A stretch of 64,000 bases of DNA from positions 378,368,718-378,432,717 of the forward strand of contig CM062290.1 in the NCBI GenBank assembly GCA_031216915.1, read 5' to 3'. This stretch comes from Pictodentalium vernedei (Eukaryota > Mollusca > Scaphopoda > Dentaliida > Dentaliidae). Of this stretch, positions 55,521 through 64,000 are shown in pieces. Both the position numbers and the translations under genes were made by a program. Below the pieces are notes generated by a model. The model saw only the letters and a list, made by a program, of their open reading frames with translations, searched no databases and was not told the DNA's origin. Position 1 is the first letter of the stretch. Every line of letters starts with the position of its first letter.

Positions 55521-56228
55521 TGATACTTTAACCCTTTTCACACAAACTTGAATTTACTGGATGCAGTAAATTCCGTTTCTCTAGTTCAATATACACTTTG
55601 CTTTATGAATCAACATCGATCTCCTCCTCCACCTTATTCTGGCGGCTTTGACATTAAGAATCCCACACAGTTTACATTGGGCAATTAACTTGTAGAATTC
55701 TGGAAGCCATATTGGGGCTTTATTCAAAAGTGCTGGTACCCCAATTTAAAGATTTCATATTCTATGAATGTGCTTCTATCTTTGAAATGGAATTATTTAG
55801 TCTGAATTGATTTGTCTTGCTGCAATTTATGGGAGAGTGCCCACAGTACTCTCCCAAAAAATGGTAACAAGTCAAAAACATGGCAACAAATTTTGATAAC
55901 CAAAAGTAATTTAGCACTCTACCAGTTTATTGTAGAAAAGTATTTGAACTAAAATTCACCATTCTCTGTAATTCAGCTCACGTCGGATGTTTTCGTGAAG
56001 CATTTACGGGACGCCTCGGTCTGAGCGGTATACATTGCAAAAATGTTGACCGATAATTCTCCACGGACGAGGAACATTGAAAAAACATTATCAACGCCCT
56101 GAAGCAAACCAACACAGTGTCTTGGAATGGGATGTAATTATGTATGTTTCGGTTTCGTTTATATGATATTCTCATTCGAAGTTATTGTTTTCAATGCATA
56201 TATATATATATATATATTTAATTTTCAG

Positions 56229-56432
56229 AAACGAACAGTAATTCATGAACTTGGACACGCCCTAGGTTTGTTCCACCATCAGTCACGACCAGACAGAGAC
56301 AGATTCGTTGAAATTCTATTTGATAACATTCGTGAAAACATGGAAAGTCAGTTTAGGAAGCTTAGTGTGAGATCTGTCGATACGTTCAACACAAAATACG
56401 ACTACAGAAGTGTTATGCACTACGGAAAATCG
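56229..56432 (+). CDS. Astacin-like metalloprotease, zinc-binding and Met-turn exon
   Basis: A 204-nt exon, phase 0 at both ends (acceptor TTTTCAG, donor GTAAGT at 56433), encoding 68 residues. It holds the zinc site HELGHALGLFHHQSRPDRD: three His ligands and the catalytic Glu. Later comes SVMHYGKS, the Met-turn with the Tyr that is the extra zinc ligand in astacins. The residue after the third His, Glu in the usual HExxHxxGxxHExxRxDR signature, is His here. In astacin that Glu contacts the mature N-terminus. All catalytic residues are present, so an active enzyme is expected. Secretion is expected from the family, although the signal peptide lies outside the recognised exons. Confidence 0.97.
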
Positions 56433-56695
56433 GTAAGTAGGAACTGAGCGATCCACATATCACGTATAGTGTAGCTGAAGCCTAATCGGAGTGTGTTTTA
56501 TCTCAGCTATTTCTGACACATACTTGAACCTGGAAAACTAGGGGGATCCAAAGGTGGACACGGTAAAGCGATAGCAGATTTAGTTGGCTTTAAAAGCAGA
56601 GATTAACTATTCAAGTAGTACGATTCGCTGTCTGAGCACACAAGACGTAAAAAATGAGTAGTTAAAAAGACCACAACGAATTTATATAGCACATA

Positions 56696-56938
56696 TTAAC
56701 CCTTTTAACGCTCGTGGCATCTTCCATATTAGTTCAATGACAGCATCTGGAAGAGTCTATATGTTCATTATTTAGGGGTAGACCAATTAATATTTTCAAC
56801 GTGCAGCCTTGGGGCTGCACGTTGAAAATATTGATTGGTCTACCACACACATGCACTTACTATCCATCCTATTTAATGAAATTATTACGTATCATGTTCC
56901 TGGTCGGAAAAAACGGCCGCTAGGGTTCAACGTCTTAA
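56696..56938. mobile_element. TTAA MITE family P2, inverted copy
   Basis: The hairpin at 56790-56835 is exact (TTTTCAACGTGCAGCC / GGCTGCACGTTGAAAA). GGAAAAAACGGCCGC near the right end shows inverse orientation to the 42543 copy. Confidence 0.78.
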
Positions 56939-56999
56939 CTGATAATATCTTTCCGTCAATTACACTTTGGAGTTTATTGAGTGACATTTGGGGTAAGAT

Positions 57000-57620
57000 G
57001 TTAAATATAGAATAAACGTATAGCGTTTTCAAATAAAACATTTATTCTACGAGTAGGATTAAGAATAAAACCGACGAGCCTCTGGCGAGTCGGTTTGATT
57101 CTTAATTCTACAAGTAGAATATTTTTTTACTTGAAAACACTATACGTTTTTTTGTTTATCCCAAAAATCTTCTACAGGGCAGTCGCGGCAAAATCGTGCT
57201 ACAATTCTCTACAAAACACAGCGAGAAGTGAGGAGCAAATTGGTCCAATTCGCTCGATCAGCAAAATAGGCAAAAATAAACAAGGCGCAGTAATACATTT
57301 CTGTCTAAAAATAATTCCCCTACAAACTTGAGCTAAGCTTGCAAAAATACTTTATTATCTGAGCAGTGCGCGGTGTTTTCTACTGGCATTATGAAATACT
57401 TTCAAAAAGATTTAAAGAAATCAACAATCGAACATTAATTATGCTAGACAAATGTGGTAGAAGCCTGAGGTCAACAAGTCCGCCATTACTAGGGGAATAA
57501 AATCTCTCTGTGTTAAACCTATGGGGAAAATTTATCGCCCTACTAGGTGAATAAAGCAAAAAATTATCCAAGGCCTTTATTGTTCAATTAAACGACCATT
57601 TATGGGATAAAAAACAATAT
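57000..57620. mobile_element. Repeat M8, inverted copy without SINE
   Basis: Hairpin CGTATAGCGTTTTCAAATAA / TTACTTGAAAACACTATACG (57015-57148), then CTACAAACTTGAGCTAAGCT and CGACCATTTATGGGATAAA, in reverse to 33730-35045. Confidence 0.75.
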
Positions 57621-57701
57621 TTATCGGACCACCTCAAAAACATTTGTTATAGAAATTATTGGGCTCCAGATCTGTTTTTCTCCTTCCTGGCAAGTGATAT
57701 A

Positions 57702-57912
57702 CAGTATGACCGCCGTGAACTGATCACTTTTCACGGGGTGGGCAGTATTTCCACGGACGCAATAATATTAGATTGTAATATAATCTGAATATAGGAATAA
57801 TCATCAAAAAGTTAATTAATGAAGCACCGGGCACAACCAAGTGCTTCATAACTTATTAAAATTTTGCTGAAGATGATTTTTATTACCTGGTAAACGCATG
57901 CGTGAACATCAC
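57702..57912. mobile_element. Tc1-like MITE (family M5), right end lost
   Basis: CAGTATGACCGCCGTGAACT, a partial hairpin GAAGCACCGGGCACAACCAA, and GCATGCGTGAACATCAC where similarity stops. Two better copies lie at 60809 and 61854. Confidence 0.7.
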
Positions 57913-58169
57913 TTTTCTTAAGCAGCTCACGTCTCTTAAGCAGCTCACAAAAATGGGTCCGTTTGTAGGTCTGAAAATAAAATGCTACCACCCCCTGCAA
58001 AAAGTAAGTTTAGTTTATACTTTTAAAGTGTTTCCACATAGTCGGGTTTTGTTATACCGGAAGAACAGGGCTCATATGCAGAAACGTTTCCATACTAAAA
58101 TAAGGCGGAGGAAGGGAGAGGAGCTCGCAGAATATCTTTTCGCAAGAGACCTCAACTCATTTGTCTGAG

Positions 58170-59220
58170 ACAGAGTCGCGAGGGTTATAGTTTTCCTGTC
58201 AACTGAACCTGAACACCCCGACATTTAAGACTTGTGTTTTCGGAATATGACTTCATATGACATTGTCGCTGTAAAAAACGACACAAGAAATAACAGAACG
58301 AGGGGACATCATTGGTCTTTATAAACTGGATTGCCAGGCATCAGACGTCACGAGCGGTGAGGAGTTACGCGTTGATTGTCTTGAACTGGTGGGGTGAGTG
58401 GGTGGGGGGGGGGGGGGTAGTTCGGGTGGTGACGTTCTTGCACTAATGTTCCAGCAATTCAGTTGTATAGAGGTCAGTGGGTGGGGTGGAGGGCCTTGCC
58501 ATCGTTGTAGCTTTTCTGAATTCACAAATGTGTCCAGTTTAGGAAGACTAACAAAGAAAAAGAACACTGAATGGCTCATTTTGTATAAAATAGTACACGC
58601 ACAAGAGGGATAAAGTTAAAAAGTTAATGTGAGGTCTACAACGTACGACGTGTTATGGTCTGCTTTGAATACGCCCAGCTTTGAACGTTAAGGTTCGCTC
58701 TTCAGGGCATTTCAAAGACGGAAAACGACTGGAATGCCTTCTTTAATACTATTCATGCCATCTCCAGTCGTTTTTGACCCGTTATACGTTATAGATTTTA
58801 TGAAAATCTCTTCATCTCCATTTGACAATTTTGAAAAACAATCTGTGGAAATAGAATAATTACAACCTCCTAATACAATCCAACCAAATAAAAATATAAA
58901 ATATTTCGTACATATCCAAAAGGGAAAGATTTATGAAAGCTTCGGCATCCTTTGACTAAATATTATGGTTTTCCACTTCTGCAGGGTTTAGTAAATGTTT
59001 GATGTTCAAACTTGCAGCTCACTTAATTCTTCATTTGAATTAAACAGAAACGATATCGCATGCCATTTCTTGAACTAAATGTTCTCCTTTTGACTTCCAA
59101 ATTTAGCTTCTGACTCCGTCGAGCTTGTTCCTATGAGGTGTCATGAACTATTGTTTTTAAGGCAAATGTTGAAAAATAATAAAATTCGCATGCCCATTTT
59201 TCAGACTGATATGATATATG
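58170..59220. other. Astacin intron, no further gene
   Basis: A G run at 58404-58416. An old P1-like MITE remnant at ~59095-59205 (GTCGAGCTTGTTCCTATGAG). Otherwise featureless. Confidence 0.45.
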
Positions 59221-59221
59221 A

Positions 59222-59970
59222 TCTTTATCATATGACTCGTCCGTTTTGTTCACTTTAAAACATTTAATATTTTGTTTTCATATTAATCAGTGATAAATAA
59301 AGCCTTCCGTCAATTTCATTGGTCATTTTCAAAACTGAGACAATTTGATTGGCAGAACAAAATAAAACTGGGCTACATTTTCATAATTTACATAATTAGA
59401 GTTGGGAGCTTTCATTGGTCAATTTTAAAACTGGACAATTTGATTGTCTAAACAAAATACAACTGGGTGACATTTACAGAATTTCAGTAGGGAGAATTTA
59501 CGTTATCTGTCCTATTTAGGGTGGTTATATTGTCTTAATCTTTTACCTACAAGAAAAACGCCATTAATTGTTTTTTTATATTTTCACTTTTTGCTTCCAA
59601 AACATAGGTTATGACCCCTCATTGGAACGAGCTCGACCAGCTCGTACCAATGAGGGGTCATAACCTATGTTTTGGAAGCAAAAAATGAAAATCTTTAGTT
59701 ATATGAGGATGTTTTTAGTGCGGTCTGCAACTCAAGTTAGGTGATGGGTTAAAAAGTCTGCAACTCAAGTTAGGTGATGGGTTAAAAAGTCATACTAAGT
59801 GGCCAATTTGTGCGTGTGTGTGTCATATGATAAATAAAATGTGAATTGAGTGTTTTTCTCATATAATATTGATAAAACTCGCCCGAATTTTCCGTTTGGG
59901 CTCGCCAAAACGGAAAATTCTTAGACTCGTTTCATAAATATTATATAACAAGAACACTCATTCCATATCC
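59222..59970. mobile_element. Second copy of the ~735-bp element
   Basis: Collinear with 3072-3805 over its whole length. It carries an extra direct duplication of ~34 bases (AAGTCTGCAACTCAAGTTAG, 59714-59785). Confidence 0.8.
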
Positions 59971-60554
59971 TCTATTTATGTAGAGGAAAGTGTTAATAGT
60001 TCATAAAATACAATTGACTAGTACCATAATTTATACCATGATTACCTATTCTTCTATATATGAAAAGCCTTTGACATAAATGCTTTACACAGCAACCGCG
60101 ATGAACACGCCAATAATGGGATTTCATTTGTAAACATTTACACCTACAGGAGAACTACTTCCCCGTTGACCTTTGGTGACGTCGACCTGAATGCAAACGT
60201 GTCTAAATTTATCGCACGTCGCCTCGCGAAGAGTGAAATCGAAGTGGCAATTATTTATTACGTTTTTAAATGGGTTTACCTCATAAGATGCCAAAAATTT
60301 ACAAACATGCATTGTCTCATGTTAATAAAGCATGCATAACTCGAAATAGTATGTTATTATGTTATATAAACGAAAAAGGCTCAGTTTCTTTTTTTTCATT
60401 TCGTTTCGGCGATAAAATTGACAACGGAAGTACCGCCCACCGATGTTCGTGTAAACAAAAACAGATTCGCTCGTATGTACGTCTGGTGCTCAGTAAAATC
60501 GAGAAAAAATAATAGCGACTCTTAATAATCTGACGATCATGGTATAAATAAAAT

Positions 60555-60645
60555 ATACCAAAAGTAGCTTGGTGTACCAAATGTTCACCACTCGTGGTGA
60601 ACATTTGGTACACCAAGCTACTATGGGTATATTCTATATACTAAA
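60555..60645. repeat. Palindrome around CACCACTCGTGGTG
   Basis: AAAATATACCAAAAGTAGCT, TGGTGTACCAAATGTTCACC and inverse arms. 90 bp, class unknown. Confidence 0.75.
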
Positions 60646-60808
60646 CCTGGGGTTCTCAAAGGTTAACTACACATTGCTTATGGAACAAGCTTCAAAACAT
60701 ACCAGTCAGAATTAAGACGAATTAGAAAACAAAATACCACGTGGCGAACACTACGTGATGTTTTTTCAAACAAACGAAACTGAACGAAACAATATGGATG
60801 TCTCCATT

Positions 60809-61056
60809 CAGTACGGTCGCTGTGGACTGGTCACTTTCCACGGGGTGGACAACATTTCCACGGGTATCACAATATTAGATTGCAAACACTGATTATTGAA
60901 ACAATCATCAAAAATTTAATTAATGAAGCACCGGGTACAACCCGGTGCTTCATTAATTAAAATTTTGCTGCAGATGATTTTTGATTACCAGGTAAACGCA
61001 TGCGTGTACATCACTGCCCCCTCGCGGATTACGACCTGTCCACGGCGACTGTACTG
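60809..61056. mobile_element. Tc1-like MITE (M5), full copy
   Basis: Ends CAGTACGGTCGCTGTGGAC / GTCCACGGCGACTGTACTG with TA, and the hairpin ATTAATGAAGCACCGGGTAC with its inverse. The flanks match 12258-12385, which lacks the insertion. Confidence 0.85.
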
Positions 61057-61544
61057 TACCTTGTTAAATTTGATTCTGTTGAATATACTATTTTTGTCGG
61101 GGCATAAAATTCCCACGCGATGCCTCAATCAACATTCAAAATCGAAACCAGCCTCATAGATTACAAGTAATGTAATGTTCAGAGAAAACACACAAGATGG
61201 ACATCTGTGAGATGTTAACAGAGTAATCCCATCGCTGCATAACGTTATAAAACTAGAGGGTTCAGCAATTGTTTGTGTCGGCCCCTACAAATTCCCAGCT
61301 CAAAAGTGTTTTGTCACAACATGTCTCTAAAAATATGTCCATTATCTAACATCTGACCACTGTTGAATTCCCTCATTTTACGTTTCAATTTTAAAGTCTT
61401 CTCTGAATATAACACCATCAATACAAAAGGAACCTGGCGGTCATGATAACTAAAATCTTATTTACCATTTACAGAATGTATCATAAATAAATGTAATATA
61501 ATACATGTTTTATTTTTTTCAATTGTTTTACTTTCTTTTTTCAG

Positions 61545-61677
61545 TTCTTTTCGAAAAACGGCAAGAATACTATCAGAACCAAGGACCCCAAGTATCAGGA
61601 CATAATTGGTCGGGCTCCACAAATGAGTTTTGTCGATGCTAAGATTGTGAATGCCATGTACAAATGTGGAGAGAATG
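61545..61677 (+). CDS. Astacin-like metalloprotease, C-terminal catalytic exon
   Basis: A 133-nt exon (acceptor TTTTTTCAG, donor GTAAGC at 61678), phase 0 in and phase 1 out. It encodes FFSKNGKNTIRTKDPKYQDI, then IGRAPQMSFVDAKIVNAMYK and CGEN. This is the end of the astacin domain (F-S-K-N-G-x-x-T-I, I-G-x, S-x-x-D, I-N-x-M-Y-x-C), with the last conserved Cys. The phase-1 donor shows the protein continues, perhaps into EGF, CUB or ShK modules as in relatives. No following exon is recognised before the window ends, so the gene is partial at its 3' side. Confidence 0.95.
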
Positions 61678-61853
61678 GTAAGCTGAATCTTGAATTATTA
61701 AAGCAAAAACTTTATTAAACACCACAAATATCCACTGAGATGTATCAGTTCTAAAATTCTTCATTAAATTGAGATGTCTGATGCTATTGCCTTTTCCAGT
61801 TTACTAGTTCAACTTCCATAAAGGTTTTTTCTTTTTTCGTGTACGAGTTTATA

Positions 61854-62089
61854 CAGTACATGAACAGGTCGTGATCTGTGTGTTGGCAGTGATGTCCACG
61901 CATGCGTTCACCAGGTAATAAAAAACATCAGCAAAATTTTAATTAATGAAGCACCGGGTTGTACCCGGTGCTTCATTAATTAAATTTTTGATGATTATTC
62001 CTATAAACAATGTTTGGAATCTAATATTATTGCGTACGTGAAAATATTACCCACCCGTGGAAAGTGACTAGTCCACGGTTACCATACTG
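61854..62089. mobile_element. Tc1-like MITE (M5), inverted copy
   Basis: TA-CAGTACATGAACAGGTCG ... AGTCCACGGTTACCATACTG-TA with the same GAAGCACCGGGT hairpin. It lies 180 bp after the last astacin exon. Confidence 0.8.
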
Positions 62090-62359
62090 TATTATTTTCC
62101 ATATTTCCCAACGAGAAATACAGATTACTGCAATATTCAGTTGGACTGGATCGGCATATCCCATCGAGCTGACGAGTCCAGATCATCAAGATCAAACTCG
62201 AGACCTATTGCATTTTGTTTGATGTGCTCTCGTCGATTCGATGAAATATCAGAAGCGTCGATGGTTTTGGGGTAGGATGTGACACACCCAAATAATTTTC
62301 ACTCGGGACATTTCGTCAGGACTGAAGTCTCAGATATCGATTCTCTCTCATGGGTAGTT

Positions 62360-62960
62360 ATTTATTAGGGCCCCGCCGAGAGGCTGACGCCCTATAGTGA
62401 TCGCTCTGTCCGTGCGTTCGTGCGTGCGTGCGTGCGTCCGTCCGTCCGTAATCTTTCTCTCTTAATAGATAAGGTTTTGACATTTGACATGTGGGTATAT
62501 TATCTCAAGACGATGTGTCGCGTACCACGGTTGCCATGCTTTGACATTGAACTTTGACCTGAAGGTCAAATTATTCCGAATTCGGGGTTCTTTTCTGACA
62601 AGTTCGTGTCCGGGCTGTAACTTTTTTCCCTTAATAGATAGGGTTTTGATATTTGGTATGTGGATAGATTATCTCAAGATGACGTGTCGCGTACCAAGGT
62701 TGCCATGCTTTGACCTTGAACTTTGACCTCAAGGTCAAATTATTCAGATTTTTTTTCTGACAAGTTCGTGTCCGTGCTGTAACTTTTTTCCCTTAATAGA
62801 TAGGGTTTTGATATTTGGTATGTGGGTAGATTATCTCAAGATGAAGTGTCGCGTACCAAGGTTGCCATGCTTTGACCTTGAAGTTTGACCTCAAGGTCAA
62901 ATTATTCAGAATTTGGGTTTTTTTCTGACAAGTTCGTGTCCGGGAAGGGATTTTAATCAG
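62360..62960 (+). repeat. Leader plus three ~168-bp monomers
   Basis: GAGGCTGACGCCCTATAGTG and the CGTGCGTGCGTCCGTCCG stretch. Three units follow, with TAATAGATAGGGTTTTGATA, TTATCTCAAGATGACGTGTC and TTTGACCTCAAGGTCAAATT. Confidence 0.88.
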
Positions 62961-63073
62961 ATTTTACCTATTGCTTGAAATATTTTAGTATTACGGTTCA
63001 CATCAGTTTATACCTAACATCGGTTAGTTGCTGCGGGGCCCGCAGAGATGGATTCCATCTCCGTGATATCTAG

Positions 63074-63468
63074 TTTATTTATTGGTGTTTGAGATCCTAT
63101 ACTTATGCACAATGGCTAATCATGACCGTGGCAGTTTTACGGATGGAGGAAGCCGGAGTACCCGGAGAGAAACACCGAGCAACGACGAGCAGCTGCCAGC
63201 TTCGCAGTATAGTAACTCCGCACTGCAGCACAGGCAGGGTTAGATTGGTTGAAAACATGCGTACCATCGACGTGCAGTACGCCTTAGTACACGGCGACAT
63301 CACGCCCCCATATGGATAATCGGGGTTAAGTGCCTCGCCCAATGACACAACGCGGGAGTTCGAATTGATCGCTCAGACGGTCATCCATCCAATGATTAAC
63401 TGGGCTCGACATTGCTTAACTTCGGTGATCTGTCGAGAACCGGTTACCGCAACGTCACCGCGCCCCCT
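63074..63468 (-). mobile_element. SINE with 5S rRNA-like head, second copy
   Basis: The - strand head shows GGTTCTCGACAGATCACCGA, AGTTAAGCAATGTCGAGCCC and ATTGGATGGATGACCG, again 5S-like. It is followed by GCGTTGTGTCATTGGGCGAG and the common body. Confidence 0.87.
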
Positions 63469-63602
63469 CACTAGTAGTTACGCATGTTCTTAGAATTGTA
63501 TTTGACACAAGTCGTTCGAACAAGTGGAGGTCTGTAGCACCAGATTTGGACTGTTGGAGGCACAACCAGTCTAAGTTGAAGTACTGGTACGATAGGTATC
63601 AA

Positions 63603-63840
63603 TTAACCCTTTGAACCCGAAATCCCGCTTTTCCGGCCCAGGGTTGATATACGACCTGTAGTCATAAAGTAAGTGGATGCTTAGAGATTATGTATGATGG
63701 ACCAAACAATATTTTTAACGTGCAGCCCAAAGCTGCACGTTGAAAATATAGATTGGTCTACCCTAAATAACAAATATGGACTCTTCCAACTGCTGCCATT
63801 GAACTGACATGGAAGATACCACCAGAGTTCAAAGGGTTAA
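63603..63840. mobile_element. TTAA MITE family P2, full copy
   Basis: TTAACCCTTTGAACCCGAAA ... AGAGTTCAAAGGGTTAA, including GCTTTTCCGGCCCAGG and the usual hairpin (63714-63750). Probably the cleanest termini of the family here. Confidence 0.85.
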
Positions 63841-63844
63841 ATAG

Positions 63845-64000
63845 GAAGTTGTGCCACGACTACTACGTGTATATTTTATTTATTCATTGATAAAATTCCA
63901 CAAAGTCTTGAGAATTTTTAACTAGAATCCTGACTGACTGCTATTCCAACTGCATTATCAAGGCATGCCTTCGTTGAAGGCATGCCTTGAAGATGGAGTT
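63845..64000. mobile_element. Hairpin MITE with GGCATGCC core, cut by window end
   Basis: GAAGTTGTGCCACGACTACT ... CAAGGCATGCCTTCGTTGAA matches 38120-38290. Its right side lies beyond the window. Confidence 0.7.

Overview
This is an AT-rich eukaryotic (animal) genomic window. It has GT/AG-spliced exons, long introns, tRNA- and 5S-derived SINEs, non-LTR retrotransposon remnants and very many hairpin-forming non-autonomous DNA elements. There are no bacterial operons, rRNA or CRISPR. The repeat style (leader plus 160-240 bp tandem monomers, SINE tails ending in CAATAAATAAAT) suggests a marine invertebrate, perhaps a lophotrochozoan. That placement is inference, not proof.

Two host genes can be supported, both on the + strand. 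(1) An astacin-family (M12A) zinc metalloprotease spans about 27.8-61.7 kb. Its exons lie at 27783-27882, 30084-30169, 32862-32961, 36411-36496, 39889-40012, 42469-42535, 56229-56432 and 61545-61677. All junctions agree in phase and together they give a complete catalytic domain. The signal-peptide exon and anything after the catalytic domain are not found. The first two exons (end of the propeptide, start of the mature enzyme) occur twice, as an older tandem duplication of about 3-4 kb (cassette A at 27.2-30.2 kb, cassette B at 32.6-36.55 kb). (2) A 250-residue protein with seven C2H2 zinc fingers (46050-46802) sits inside the 13.7 kb astacin intron on the same strand. Its last finger and 3' flank are copied in inverted orientation just downstream, making a 692 bp palindrome.

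Layout. 0-5.7 kb: MITEs and palindromes. 5.8-10 kb: a degenerate 10-11 bp periodic array split by a decayed CR1/L2-like LINE on the - strand that itself carries two insertions. 10-22 kb: SINEs, Tc1-like MITE pairs, two 3' fragments of another LINE, and piggyBac-like MITEs. 22.2-23.2 kb: a dead Tc1-type DD34E transposase. 24.35-24.68 kb: a near-perfect 330 bp palindrome. 25.5-27.2 kb: nested SINE and MITEs. 27.2-42.5 kb: astacin cassettes A and B and the first catalytic exons, with a 165 bp tandem array between the cassettes. 42.5-56.2 kb: the large intron, holding a 59 bp minisatellite, the zinc-finger gene, a (TTC)n tract and a 238 bp tandem array with a higher-order dimer. 56.2-61.7 kb: the zinc-binding exon and last recognised exon, with three copies of one MITE around them. 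61.7-64 kb: a third leader-plus-monomer array, a SINE with a 5S rRNA-like head, and two MITEs.

Most of the DNA is explained by repeats. At least five non-autonomous DNA-element families are recognisable by their target duplications or termini: two with TTAA and three with TA. Several insertions are dated relative to each other by nesting or by empty sites elsewhere in the window. The observations most worth pursuing are the in-phase duplicated astacin cassette, the palindromic inverted copy of the zinc-finger gene end, the SINE family whose copies carry different RNA-gene heads, the two MITE families sharing one hairpin core, and the split 11 bp periodic array.
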